From positions 62,001 to 126,000 of the forward strand of contig NZ_POSN01000001.1 in NCBI RefSeq assembly GCF_002994005.1: a stretch of 64,000 nt of DNA, written 5' to 3'. The DNA is from Apilactobacillus quenuiae (GTDB lineage: Bacteria; Bacillota; Bacilli; Lactobacillales; Lactobacillaceae). Of this stretch, positions 44,464 through 54,317 are shown one piece after another. Each line of letters starts with the position of its first letter. Position 1 is the first letter of the stretch. The notes below the pieces were generated by a model. That model had not been told where the DNA came from. It made no database searches and saw only the letters and a program-made list of their open reading frames with translations. A program made the translations under genes and the position numbers.

Positions 44464-44823
44464 ATGGCCGTAAAAATTAAAACAAAACATGGATTAATTG
44501 ATATTGATAATAATGTCATTGCTACTGTTGTTGGTGGAGCTGCTACTGATAACTTCGGAGTTGTTGGAATGGCTAGCAAAAATCAAATTAGAGATAATGT
44601 TAATGATATTTTAAAAAAAGATAATTATGCAAGAGGTGTTGTTGTTCGTCAAGATGATAATGGTATCTCTGTTGATGTAAATATAATTGTAAGTTTTGGA
44701 ACAAAAATTTCAGAAGTTTGTAAAAATGTTCAGTCAAAAGTTAAGTACAATTTAGAAACTATGCTTGGCATTTCTGCCAATGCAGTCAATGTTATTGTTC
44801 AAGGGGTTCGAGTCTTAGACTAA
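44464..44823 (+). CDS. yloU: Asp23/Gls24 family protein (YloU-type)
   Basis: A 119-residue Asp23-family protein, the second in this window. It reads HGLIDIDNNVIATVVGGAATDNFGVVGMAS and VDVNIIVSFGTKISEVCKNVQSKVKYNLE. It lies directly before the FakA-type gene, its regular partner in Firmicutes. ATG at 44464 is preferred because AAGGAGG is 8 bases away; the ATG at 44458 is only 2 bases from it. Likely a small protein linked to envelope or lipid metabolism, by context. Confidence 0.9.
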   Translation: MAVKIKTKHGLIDIDNNVIATVVGGAATDNFGVVGMASKNQIRDNVNDILKKDNYARGVVVRQDDNGISVDVNIIVSFGTKISEVCKNVQSKVKYNLETMLGISANAVNVIVQGVRVLD

Positions 44824-44864
44824 TAATTAATTGATTATGATTAATCGGAGGAGGTTTATTGTAG

Positions 44865-46535
44865 TTGTCTGTTTCAAATATAACAAGTGAAAAATTTAAT
44901 CAGATGGTACAAGCAGCATCTATAACTTTAAATAATAATGCTAAATTTATTAATTCCTTAAATGTATTTCCGGTACCTGATGGTGATACTGGGACAAATA
45001 TGAGTATGTCTTTTGCTAGTGGTGCCAAATATGTTAATCAAGATAATAGTGAATCTGTTGGTGATTTATCAAAGTCATTAGCTAAAGGATTATTAATGGG
45101 TGCTAGGGGTAACTCTGGAGTTATTCTTTCACAAATTTTTAGGGGATTTTCTAAATCTGTTGAAAATAAGAAAGAATTAAATGCTGATGATATTGTTAGT
45201 GCATTTATTAATAGTGCTAAAATTGCTTATGGCTCTGTAATGAAACCTACTGAAGGAACAATTTTGACTGTTATTAAAGGCGTTGCTCAAGCTGGAAAAG
45301 ATTCTAATAAAAAAGATTTAGCAGAATTATTCGATGATTTAACTAATGGAGCCGATGTTGCTTTAAAATCAACTCCTGATTTATTAGATGTCTTAAAGCA
45401 GGTAGGCGTAGTTGATTCTGGTGGTCAAGGATTATTTTTTGTAATTAAAGCTTTTAGTGATGTATTGAATAACAGAAAAATAGAGGAAAGTCACCAACCT
45501 AATTCTGCTGAAATGAGTCAAATGATATATGCTAATCATGAACAAAGCGATGAAAGTGCACAGGGTAAGTTGAACCCTGAAGATATTAAGTATGGTTATT
45601 GTACACAAATAATGGTTAGAATTGGACGTGGGAAACAAGTTAAATATAATTTTGATTATGATAAATTTTATGAATATTTAGCTAAATTAGGTGATTCTTT
45701 ATTAGTTATTAATGATGATGAAATTGTTAAGGTTCATGTTCATACAGAACATCCCGGTAAGGTGCTTGCTTGGGGGCAATTATTTGGAGATTTAGCTAAT
45801 GTTAAAGTTGATAATATGCGTCTACAACAAGAAGATATTATTGAAAAAGATGAGAAAAAATCTGAAGATAATACACCTAAAGACACAGCAATTATTTCAA
45901 TTGTTTCTGGAAATGGATTAGGAGAGCTATTCCGTAGCTTAGGTGTTACTAATATTATTAAGGGTGGACAGACAATGAATCCTAGTACTAAGGATATTGT
46001 TGATGCTATTAATAATAGTAACGCTAAAAAAGCTATTATATTGCCTAACAATGGGAATATATTTATGGCAGCTGAACAAGCAACCGAGGTGGCAGATATA
46101 CCAACTAAAATTGTGCATACTAAGACTCTACAACAAGGCCTTACTTCTGTTTTGTCATTTAACCCCAATGCTTCATTAGATGAAAATATTGATGCAATGG
46201 AAGATATGCTAGATACAGTTAAAAGTGGAGAAGTTACTTATGCTGTTAGAGATACTAATATAAATGGTGTTGATATTAAAAAAGGTCATTTTATGGGGAT
46301 TGTTGACGGTGATATTAAAATCACCGGGAAACATTCTGTTGATACTGCCGTCCAAATGGTTCAAAAAATGTTAGATGAAGATAGTGAAGTTATTACCATT
46401 ATTTATGGTAATGATTCTAATGAAAAAGAAGCCAACAAAGTAAAGTCTGAGTTAGAAAAAATCGATTCTGATCTTGAAATTGAAGTTCATGAAGGAGATC
46501 AACCGGTTTATCCATTCTTAGTTTCAGTAGAATAA
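44865..46535 (+). CDS. fakA: DAK2-domain protein, fatty acid kinase FakA-like (YloV)
   Basis: A 556-residue protein with an N-terminal DhaL/DAK2 kinase domain (about 10-205: FPVPDGDTGTNMSMSF, GARGNSGVILSQIFRGF), a central region, and a C-terminal DegV-like fold. FakA phosphorylates fatty acids delivered by FakB proteins so that PlsX/PlsY can use exogenous lipids; plsX lies 2 kb downstream. The start is TTG at 44865, with GGAGGAGG upstream. No FakB gene is seen in the window. Confidence 0.93.
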   Translation: MSVSNITSEKFNQMVQAASITLNNNAKFINSLNVFPVPDGDTGTNMSMSFASGAKYVNQDNSESVGDLSKSLAKGLLMGARGNSGVILSQIFRGFSKSVENKKELNADDIVSAFINSAKIAYGSVMKPTEGTILTVIKGVAQAGKDSNKKDLAELFDDLTNGADVALKSTPDLLDVLKQVGVVDSGGQGLFFVIKAFSDVLNNRKIEESHQPNSAEMSQMIYANHEQSDESAQGKLNPEDIKYGYCTQIMVRIGRGKQVKYNFDYDKFYEYLAKLGDSLLVINDDEIVKVHVHTEHPGKVLAWGQLFGDLANVKVDNMRLQQEDIIEKDEKKSEDNTPKDTAIISIVSGNGLGELFRSLGVTNIIKGGQTMNPSTKDIVDAINNSNAKKAIILPNNGNIFMAAEQATEVADIPTKIVHTKTLQQGLTSVLSFNPNASLDENIDAMEDMLDTVKSGEVTYAVRDTNINGVDIKKGHFMGIVDGDIKITGKHSVDTAVQMVQKMLDEDSEVITIIYGNDSNEKEANKVKSELEKIDSDLEIEVHEGDQPVYPFLVSVE

Positions 46536-46538
46536 ATC

Positions 46539-46563
46539 AATCGGAGTTTACTCCGGTTTTTTT
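46539..46563 (+). terminator. Terminator after fakA
   Basis: AATCGGAG and CTCCGGTT pair with two G-U pairs around a 4-base loop, then a T run. recG starts 33 bases later. Confidence 0.8.
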
Positions 46564-46595
46564 ATTTATTAATTTCTTGACTTGGAGTTGATTTT

Positions 46596-48617
46596 TTGAA
46601 AAGTTTAAAAGATAATGTTTCAGTGCTTAAGGGTGTTGGCCCTAAAAAACAAGCATCGTTATCGGAACTTAATATTAATAGTGTTTTTGATTTATTATCA
46701 TACTATCCATTTAGATATGATGATTTTGAGGTTAAAAACATTAATAATATCGTTGATCAAGAAAAAGTAACTTTAAAAGGAACGATTGCATCTGAGCCAA
46801 CAATTGTTCATTATGGTCGTAGAAGAAATATATTAAACATTAGATTTTTAATTGATAATGATATAGTAAAAATAACTTTTTTTAATCAGCCGTGGCTAAA
46901 AAAACAGCTATCTGTTGGTAGAGAAGTTTTAATATATGGTAGATTTGATAAAAATCGTTCATCGATGGCGGGGATTAAAATTTTGCAGTCCAATGATAGT
47001 AATCAAATGAGTTCTATTTACCCCACTAATAAGCATGTAAGGCAGAGTACAATTAAAGAAGTAGTGAAATTAGCATATGATGAATATAAAAATTATATTG
47101 TGGATATTATCCCCGATTCAATAAGATTGAAATATAGATTAGAAGATTTTAAAACAGTCATTCATGATATGCATTTTCCTAAAACAAAAAAAGAAGCTAT
47201 TTTAGCTCGTCGAACTGCTAAATTTAATGAATTCTTTTTATTTCAGATGCGTTTACAAAACTTAAAGTCTATTAGTCAAAATAAAGGGCTATCGATTAAA
47301 TTTAATCAAAACAAAGTTGATGAATTTATTAAAACATTACCATTTAAACTGACTGATGCACAAAAAAGAGTTATTAATGAAATTTTTATTGATTTGAAAT
47401 CCAATCGTCAAATGAATCGATTATTACAAGGAGATGTTGGTTCCGGAAAAACTATTGTTGCCGTATTAGGAATATATGCCTGTATTGATGCTGGTTATCA
47501 AGCTGCATTGATGGCACCAACTGAAATTTTGGCTGAACAACACGCTAATAAATTAGCTAAATTGTTTGAAAATACTAGTGTTAATGTGTCATTATTAACC
47601 GGTAACACTAAATTATCTGCGCGCAAAGAGTTGTTACCTAGGATAAAAGATGGAGAAGTTAATTTGATAATAGGTACGCATGCATTAATTCAAGACAATA
47701 TTGAATATAATAATCTAGGATTAGCTATTATTGATGAACAACACCGTTTTGGTGTAAATCAAAGAAAAAAATTACGCCAAAAGGGCAAGGGTACTAACAT
47801 ATTAGCGATGACAGCTACTCCAATTCCTAGAACCTTAGCAATTACTTCTTACGGTGAAATGGATGTATCAATAATTGATAAATTACCATCAGGAAGGCAA
47901 CCAGTCAAAACCTCTTGGATAAGAGAAAATCAGTTTAAATCTGTTTTGCCCTTTATCAATGATAGATTATCATCTGGAGAACAAATTTACGTTGTTACTC
48001 CTTTGGTAGAAGAATCAGAAGCAGTTGATATGAAAAATGCAGTTAATATTTATGAAAACTTTAAGGATATTTTTGAACCTAAATATCAAGTAGGCCTGTT
48101 ACACGGACAAATGAATGATGATGAGAAAAATAATGTTATGGGTGAATTTCAAAATAATAATTTGCAAATTTTAGTTTCAACAACTGTTATCGAGGTTGGT
48201 GTTGATGTAAGTAATGCAACAATGATGATTGTATTTAATTCTGATCATTTTGGCCTTGCTCAACTACATCAACTACGAGGAAGAGTTGGTCGTGGAAATC
48301 ACCAATCATATTGTCTATTAGTAGCAGATCCTAAAACTGAGGTTGGTACTAAAAGAATGAATGTAATGGTGGATAGTAATAACGGATTTATTATTTCACA
48401 AAAAGACCTTGAACTTAGAGGTCCTGGTGATGTAATGGGCAAAGCTCAATCTGGAGTTCCAGACTTTAAGGTTGGCGATCCGATTGCTGATTTAACAATG
48501 CTGAATATTGCACAACAAGAAGCTATTCAAATTGTTAGCCAAAAAGATTGGAAAAATCAATATAATGAATTATTTAATTATGTTAGTGAAAATAATAAAA
48601 AATTTTTGATTAATTAA
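46596..48617 (+). CDS. recG: ATP-dependent DNA helicase RecG
   Basis: A 673-residue branch-migration helicase acting on stalled forks. The N-terminal wedge domain with an OB fold (about 50-150) binds junctions. Helicase motifs follow: LLQGDVGSGKTIVAVL (Walker A), AIIDEQHRFGVNQR (DEQH box), MTATPIPRTLAIT, and QLRGRVGRGNHQSYCLL. The start is TTG with CTTGGAG upstream. Position between fakA and plsX is canonical. Confidence 0.96.
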   Translation: MKSLKDNVSVLKGVGPKKQASLSELNINSVFDLLSYYPFRYDDFEVKNINNIVDQEKVTLKGTIASEPTIVHYGRRRNILNIRFLIDNDIVKITFFNQPWLKKQLSVGREVLIYGRFDKNRSSMAGIKILQSNDSNQMSSIYPTNKHVRQSTIKEVVKLAYDEYKNYIVDIIPDSIRLKYRLEDFKTVIHDMHFPKTKKEAILARRTAKFNEFFLFQMRLQNLKSISQNKGLSIKFNQNKVDEFIKTLPFKLTDAQKRVINEIFIDLKSNRQMNRLLQGDVGSGKTIVAVLGIYACIDAGYQAALMAPTEILAEQHANKLAKLFENTSVNVSLLTGNTKLSARKELLPRIKDGEVNLIIGTHALIQDNIEYNNLGLAIIDEQHRFGVNQRKKLRQKGKGTNILAMTATPIPRTLAITSYGEMDVSIIDKLPSGRQPVKTSWIRENQFKSVLPFINDRLSSGEQIYVVTPLVEESEAVDMKNAVNIYENFKDIFEPKYQVGLLHGQMNDDEKNNVMGEFQNNNLQILVSTTVIEVGVDVSNATMMIVFNSDHFGLAQLHQLRGRVGRGNHQSYCLLVADPKTEVGTKRMNVMVDSNNGFIISQKDLELRGPGDVMGKAQSGVPDFKVGDPIADLTMLNIAQQEAIQIVSQKDWKNQYNELFNYVSENNKKFLIN

Positions 48618-48629
48618 AGGAGAAACAAG

Positions 48630-49670
48630 ATGAAAATTGCAATTGATGCTATGGGTGGAGACTATGCACCAACAGAAGTGGTTAAGGGTGTTGAATTAGC
48701 CAGAAATGAATATCCAGATATTGAGTTTAAGCTATTTGGACAAACTGATAAAATTAAACCACTAATCGAAAGTGAAGAAAGAATAGAATTAGTTCAGTCT
48801 GATGAAGTAATTGAAATGGCTGAAGAACCAGTTAAAGCAGTAATGAAGAAGAAAAATTCTAGTTTAGATATGGCTGCACAATCAGTAAAAGATCATGAAG
48901 CTGATGCTTTCTTTTCTGCTGGTAATACTGGAGCCATTTTAGCTGCTGGCTTATTTATTATAGGTAGAATTAAAGGTATTGATAGACCGGGACTAGCTAC
49001 TACTTTACCAATCGTTAATGATCCAGAACATGATAATTTTGTGATGCTAGATGTTGGTGCTAATGCTGAATCTAAATTATTTAATTTATATCAATACGCA
49101 TTTATGGGTAAGTATTATGCCGAAAATGTTAGAAAAATTAAAAATCCAAGAATTGGACTATTAAATAATGGTACAGAAGCTGATAAAGGTGATAGTTTGC
49201 ATAAAGCAGCTAATGAGTTATTATCTAAAGATGATAACTTGAACTTTATTGGTAATGTTGAATCTAGAGAATTGTTAAATGGTGCTGCTGATGTGGTTAT
49301 TACTGATGGCTTTACTGGTAATGCTGCATTAAAGGCAATTGAAGGAACTGCTTTATCATTATTAACCCTAATTAAGGGAGACATTATGTCTGCTGGTTTA
49401 AGATCAAAATTTGGGGCATTAATGTTAAAACCTACATTTAAGAAAATTGGTAAACAAATGGATTATTCTCAATATGGTGGTGCTGTTTTAATGGGAACTA
49501 AAGCACCTGTTGTTAAAGCACATGGAAGTAGTAGAGCTAATACCATTAAAAATACAATCTTTCAAATTAAATCAATGATTGATTCTAAAACCATTGATAA
49601 TGTTGTTTCATATTTTGATGAACATTCAGATAAGATGTCAGAAATTAAACAAAATGCTAAAAATAAATAA
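48630..49670 (+). CDS. plsX: Phosphate acyltransferase PlsX
   Basis: A 346-residue enzyme making acyl phosphates from acyl-ACP, which PlsY then uses to begin phospholipid synthesis. It reads IAIDAMGGDYAPTEVVKGVELA at the start, then AGNTGAILAAG, VMLDVGANAESK, and YGGAVLMGTKAPVVKAHGSS. Followed by acpP, as is usual, but without fab genes between. AAGGAG precedes the ATG. Confidence 0.96.
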   Translation: MKIAIDAMGGDYAPTEVVKGVELARNEYPDIEFKLFGQTDKIKPLIESEERIELVQSDEVIEMAEEPVKAVMKKKNSSLDMAAQSVKDHEADAFFSAGNTGAILAAGLFIIGRIKGIDRPGLATTLPIVNDPEHDNFVMLDVGANAESKLFNLYQYAFMGKYYAENVRKIKNPRIGLLNNGTEADKGDSLHKAANELLSKDDNLNFIGNVESRELLNGAADVVITDGFTGNAALKAIEGTALSLLTLIKGDIMSAGLRSKFGALMLKPTFKKIGKQMDYSQYGGAVLMGTKAPVVKAHGSSRANTIKNTIFQIKSMIDSKTIDNVVSYFDEHSDKMSEIKQNAKNK

Positions 49671-49673
49671 ATC

Positions 49674-49682
49674 TGGTATAAT
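49674..49682 (+). promoter_or_regulatory. Extended -10 promoter element before acpP
   Basis: TG (49674-49675), one base, perfect TATAAT (49677-49682). The ATG of acpP is at 49720. The -35 region overlaps the end of plsX. Confidence 0.5.
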
Positions 49683-49719
49683 TTAATTACTAATTTAATA
49701 TAGATTTGAGGAAAGCCAA

Positions 49720-49968
49720 ATGAACAAAGAAGAAGTATTGAATAAAATTTCCGATATGGTTGCAGATCAATTTAGTGTTGATCGTGATTCAATTAAAGGT
49801 AGTTTAAACTTTCAAAAAGATTTAGATGCCGATTCAATTGATTTTGTTGAATTTGTTTTAGATCTTGAAAACACTTTTAATACTGAAATTTCAGATGAAG
49901 ATGCTGAAAAGATTCAAACCATTGACGAAGCTGTAGACTATGTAATGTCCAATTCAGACAATAAATAG
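49720..49968 (+). CDS. acpP: Acyl carrier protein
   Basis: An 82-residue acidic four-helix protein. The phosphopantetheine attachment site is the Ser in DLDADSIDFVEFVLDLE (the usual DSL is DSI here). GAGGAAAG precedes the ATG. It lies after plsX and before rnc, the standard order, and has its own -10 element and terminator. Whether this is the main ACP cannot be told, since many lactobacilli carry a second copy in the fab cluster. Confidence 0.95.
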   Translation: MNKEEVLNKISDMVADQFSVDRDSIKGSLNFQKDLDADSIDFVEFVLDLENTFNTEISDEDAEKIQTIDEAVDYVMSNSDNK

Positions 49969-49977
49969 ATAATTTTT

Positions 49978-50008
49978 AAGGCGATTACTCAAGGGTAATC
50001 GCTTTTTA
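49978..50008 (+). terminator. Terminator after acpP
   Basis: GCGATTAC (49981-49988) pairs with GTAATCGC (49995-50002), followed by five T. Confidence 0.85.
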
Positions 50009-50041
50009 TTGTTTTTAATAATTAGTATGGAGGAAATTTAA

Positions 50042-50734
50042 ATGATAGCAGAATTCGATCATTTGTTGGAAAAAAAATTTGGAATTAAATTTCATGATGA
50101 ATCTTTATTAGATGAAGCTTTTACTCAAGCATCATATGTAAATGAACATCCTGGCAAAAATTTAAAATTTTATGAAAGAATTGAGTTTTTAGGTGACGCT
50201 GTTTATGAGCTGGTAGTATCAGATTATATTTTTAAAAGATACCCTAAATTACCACAGGGAAGATTAACAAGACTAAGAGCAGCTATGGTTAATGAGCATA
50301 GTTTTAGTAGCTTTGCTAGAGAATGTCATTTTGATAAGTATATTCGATTAGGTAAGGGTGAAGAAAAGGCACATGCTAGACAACGAGATTCTCTATTATG
50401 TGATATTTTTGAATCATTTATTGGAGCAGTTTATTTAGATCAAGGAATGGATCCAGTAGTTAAGTTTTGTCATCAAGTAATTTTCCCTAAATTAGATGAA
50501 GGCTGGTTTGATGAATTTTTTGATCACAAAACTGAATTACAGGAGTTGGCTCAACAAAATGGACCTGTTGAAATTGAATATCATTTGTTAGATGAAAATG
50601 GTCCAGATAATGACCGTAGGTTTAAAGTTTCAGTTACTATTGATGATAAAGAAGAGGGTGTTGGAGAAGGCCATTCTAAGAAAAATGCTGAGCAAGGTGC
50701 AGCTAAAAAAGCTTTAAAACAATACTTAGAATAA
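50042..50734 (+). CDS. rnc: Ribonuclease III
   Basis: A 230-residue double-strand-specific RNase that processes rRNA precursors and structured mRNAs. The nuclease signature ERIEFLGDAVYELVVSDYIF carries the metal-binding Glu/Asp residues, with the second set in DIFESFIGAVYLD. The C-terminal double-stranded RNA-binding domain (about 155-228) ends GHSKKNAEQGAAKKAL. GGAGG lies before the ATG. First of rnc-smc-ftsY. Confidence 0.96.
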   Translation: MIAEFDHLLEKKFGIKFHDESLLDEAFTQASYVNEHPGKNLKFYERIEFLGDAVYELVVSDYIFKRYPKLPQGRLTRLRAAMVNEHSFSSFARECHFDKYIRLGKGEEKAHARQRDSLLCDIFESFIGAVYLDQGMDPVVKFCHQVIFPKLDEGWFDEFFDHKTELQELAQQNGPVEIEYHLLDENGPDNDRRFKVSVTIDDKEEGVGEGHSKKNAEQGAAKKALKQYLE

Positions 50735-50761
50735 TCTAAGATTTAGAACGGGGAATTAAAT

Positions 50762-53700
50762 TTGAAGTTAAAATCATTAGAAATTATTGGCTTTAAATCT
50801 TTTGCTAATAAGACAAAAATTAATTTTAATAATGGTTTAACCGAAATAGTCGGTCCAAATGGTAGCGGTAAAAGTAATATCATTGAAGCCATTAGATGGG
50901 TTTTAGGTGAGCAGTCAGCTAAGACTCTTCGTGGAACTAAAATGCCAGATATTATTTTTTCAGGTTCTAGTACACATAAAGCTGTAAATCGAGCTGAAGT
51001 AAAGTTAACACTTGATAATACAGATCAATATATTAATAGTTCTTATTCTGAAATAATAATTGCTAGAAAACTCTTTAGAAACGGTGAAAGTCAATATTCA
51101 ATCAATAATCAAGAATGTAGATTGAAGGATATTAATAATTTGTTTATGGATACTGGAATGGGCCTTGGTTCCTTTTCTATTATTTCACAAGGCAATATTG
51201 AAAAAATATTTAATAGTAAGCCGGAAGAAAGGCGTTCTATTATTGAAACCGCTGCTGGAGTGTTTAAATATAAACATCAAAAACATGATGCTAACTTAAA
51301 ACTTAATCAAACAAAAGAAAACTTAGATCGTGTTGAAGATATTATTTATGAGTTGAAAGATAGAAATGATTCTTTAAAAGAACAAAGTATAAATGCTAAT
51401 GAATATTTAAAAAATAAACATAAATTAGAAGGCCTTGAATTACAAAGATTAGTTTTAGAATTGAAAAATTATTTGGATAAAGATAATAACAACACAATTA
51501 GTTTAGATAAAGTTAGAGCTGGAAAAAACAGTCTAAATATTTCAATAGACGAATTGTCTAATGAGATTGATATGTATAAAAAAGAACTGGAAAATAAACT
51601 AAATTTTAAAGAAAGTTTACAAGGTCAATTACTAGTTAATTCTCAAAAGTTAGAAAAAATTTCTGGAGAAAAAAATTTATCTGAACAAGATTTAAAATTT
51701 AAAAAACGAGATTTAAATGAAAAACAAAAATATTTAAATTCTCTAAAAGAAGAAAAGGCTGATTTACAGTCTAGGCAGAATAATCATAAATTAGAAATTG
51801 AAAATTTATTAAAGCATTCTCGAAAAATTGAAGATGATATAAGTCATAACAGCTTGAATGATATCAATAAAGAAATTGATGATAAAAATAAAACACAAGA
51901 TGATTTAAAATCTGAATATTTAAACATAATGCAAAAGATATCAGATTTAAATAATAAAAAAAGATATTTAGAAAAATCAAGACAACAAAATGATGTTCAA
52001 AATATTAATCAAAAGCGCCGCCTGAACGATGCTAAAGCTGATTTAACTGAAATTAATAAAAGAATGAAGAGTAATAATTCAAGTATCAATTTATTAAAAT
52101 CTGAATATTACAATTTAAAAAGTGAATATGATAATAGTAAAAAAACATTAATTTTAATTGATAATAAACTAAAGCAAAGCAAATCTCATTGGTATCAATG
52201 TTTAGAAAAATATCAAAATTTAAAGATTCAATTTAATAGTTTAAAAAATTTACAGAGTAATCACTCTAATTTTTATCGTGGATCTCAAAGTGTACTTAAT
52301 GCAAAAAGTCAATTAAATGGTATATACGGAGCAGTTTCAGATTATTTAGTTGTTGATAAAGCTAACTCTTTAGCTATTGAAACAGCATTAGGTAGTCAAT
52401 TACAACAAATTATTGTTAAAAATAATACTGATGCTAAGTCTGCTGTAAATTATCTTAATAAAAATCATCTAGGCAGGGCAACGTTTTTGCCAATAGATAG
52501 TTTATCCAGAAGGTTTATTAATTCAAATAAATTAGATTTATGTAAAAAAAATCCTGGATTTATAGGTATTGGCTCTGATTTAGTATCTATTGATAATAAT
52601 TTAGGTGTTATTAAAGAGCATTTATTGGGAAATGTTATCATTGCAAAGGATCTAAATTCGGCAACTGATATAAGTAATTCTATTCATCACACTAATCGTA
52701 TTATTACGTTGAATGGTGAAATCATTAATGCTGGTGGCTCAATAACTGGTGGAAAAAATAAACAACATTATGATGGAATATTAGCTCAAAAAAATAAATT
52801 ATCTAGTTTAAAAAATAAATTATCTGCTTCTAAAAATGATATACAAGTTATTGAAAAAAGCATTCCAAAACAAGAAAAAGAACAAAGTATCATTAAGAAT
52901 AAAATAGATACATTAGATAACAAAATAAACGATTTATCTAATGAAATTAAGAATTATAAAAATGATAATTCTTTTAATGAAAAGTTATTAGTGCAAAAGA
53001 ATAGAGATATTCAATCTATAGAGTTGTTGATGTCTAATAATGAAAACGATGATTATGAAAGTCAAAAATTGAATAGTAAGAATATAAAATCTGATTTAGA
53101 TAAAAAATTGTTAATTAATCAAAGATCATCTAATGATATTAAAGAAAGAATTAACACCTTATCTTCTTTAAAAAATGATTTAAATAATAAAATTAATAAT
53201 GACAAAGCAAAATTGGCTGTTTATAAAGAAAAAATTAATAATTTTCGTGATAAGCAAGCTGATAATATTGAAAAATTAGATCAAATTACTGATAATATTA
53301 ATAAAACAAAAGATTTAATAATCAACTTGCAAGATGAAATTAATATTGGCATGAGTGAAAAAGATAATTCACATGAAATAAGAAATTTAAAGTTATTAAT
53401 TTCCTCAAATAAAGAAGATTTATCTCAGTGTAATAATGACATCGATAATATTCAGTCAAAAATTAATATTAATGATCAAAAATTGGATAGTAATAGGAAA
53501 TCTTACATTGATATAAATAGTCGATATAATAAATTATCTAATAGTCATTTACAATTGAATGAACATATTAATAAACTAAGAAATCAACTGATAGATAAAT
53601 ATAAGATGAATTCCAATAAAATTAAGCAATTACAAATATTGAAATCTTATCAACAAATTATAAATGACATCAAAGTCATTAATAAAAAAATCAGTAAATT

Positions 53701-54313
53701 AGGAAACGTTAATATATCTTCAATCGAAGAATACAAAGAAGTATCTGAACGCTATAAATTTTTGGTTAATCAATCAGATGATCTGAAGAATTCGAGCAAG
53801 CAGTTAACAGAAACTATGCATAAAATAGATGATACTGTTAAACTTAAATTTAAAGATACTTTTGATAAAGTTGCTGATCAATTTAGTATTGTTTATACTG
53901 AAATATTCGGTGGTGGAAAAGCAAAATTAATATTGACCGATCCAAAAGATTTGCTAACTACTGGAATTGAAATCATGGCGCAACCACCTGGTAAAAAGTA
54001 TCGACATATGTCTCTACTTTCAGGCGGTGAGAAAGCTTTAACTGCTATTTCTTTATTATTTGCTGTTTTAAAGGTAAAGCCAGTTCCATTCTGTATTTTA
54101 GATGAGGCTGAATCAGCTCTTGATGCAGAGAACGTTGATAGATATGCTAATTATATGAGCAAATTAGATTTAATTACTCAGTTTATAGTTATTACTCATC
54201 GTAAAGAAACTATGATGTATGCAGATACATTATATGGTGTTACAATGCAAAATTCAGGTGTTTCAGAAATTGTATCAGCTAATTTAAATAAATTTAGTTC
54301 AATGGAGGATTAA
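50762..54313 (+). CDS. smc: Chromosome segregation protein SMC
   Basis: An 1183-residue SMC ATPase that organises and separates chromosomes with ScpA/ScpB (not in this window). Walker A is GPNGSGKSNIIEAIRWV (about 31-47). Two long coiled coils (about 170-500 and 670-1000), very rich in Asn, Lys and Ile, flank a hinge (about 515-640, ending EIINAGGSITGG). The C-terminal signature is SLLSGGEKALTAISLLFAVL and Walker B is FCILDEAESALDAENV. TTG start behind ACGGGG. Confidence 0.96.
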   Translation: MKLKSLEIIGFKSFANKTKINFNNGLTEIVGPNGSGKSNIIEAIRWVLGEQSAKTLRGTKMPDIIFSGSSTHKAVNRAEVKLTLDNTDQYINSSYSEIIIARKLFRNGESQYSINNQECRLKDINNLFMDTGMGLGSFSIISQGNIEKIFNSKPEERRSIIETAAGVFKYKHQKHDANLKLNQTKENLDRVEDIIYELKDRNDSLKEQSINANEYLKNKHKLEGLELQRLVLELKNYLDKDNNNTISLDKVRAGKNSLNISIDELSNEIDMYKKELENKLNFKESLQGQLLVNSQKLEKISGEKNLSEQDLKFKKRDLNEKQKYLNSLKEEKADLQSRQNNHKLEIENLLKHSRKIEDDISHNSLNDINKEIDDKNKTQDDLKSEYLNIMQKISDLNNKKRYLEKSRQQNDVQNINQKRRLNDAKADLTEINKRMKSNNSSINLLKSEYYNLKSEYDNSKKTLILIDNKLKQSKSHWYQCLEKYQNLKIQFNSLKNLQSNHSNFYRGSQSVLNAKSQLNGIYGAVSDYLVVDKANSLAIETALGSQLQQIIVKNNTDAKSAVNYLNKNHLGRATFLPIDSLSRRFINSNKLDLCKKNPGFIGIGSDLVSIDNNLGVIKEHLLGNVIIAKDLNSATDISNSIHHTNRIITLNGEIINAGGSITGGKNKQHYDGILAQKNKLSSLKNKLSASKNDIQVIEKSIPKQEKEQSIIKNKIDTLDNKINDLSNEIKNYKNDNSFNEKLLVQKNRDIQSIELLMSNNENDDYESQKLNSKNIKSDLDKKLLINQRSSNDIKERINTLSSLKNDLNNKINNDKAKLAVYKEKINNFRDKQADNIEKLDQITDNINKTKDLIINLQDEINIGMSEKDNSHEIRNLKLLISSNKEDLSQCNNDIDNIQSKININDQKLDSNRKSYIDINSRYNKLSNSHLQLNEHINKLRNQLIDKYKMNSNKIKQLQILKSYQQIINDIKVINKKISKLGNVNISSIEEYKEVSERYKFLVNQSDDLKNSSKQLTETMHKIDDTVKLKFKDTFDKVADQFSIVYTEIFGGGKAKLILTDPKDLLTTGIEIMAQPPGKKYRHMSLLSGGEKALTAISLLFAVLKVKPVPFCILDEAESALDAENVDRYANYMSKLDLITQFIVITHRKETMMYADTLYGVTMQNSGVSEIVSANLNKFSSMED

Positions 54314-54317
54314 AGTT

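Noticed and set aside
45740-46168. 142-codon minus-strand open frame inside fakA
   Set aside because: It is fully antisense to fakA, has no ribosome binding site or promoter, and shows no known motif.
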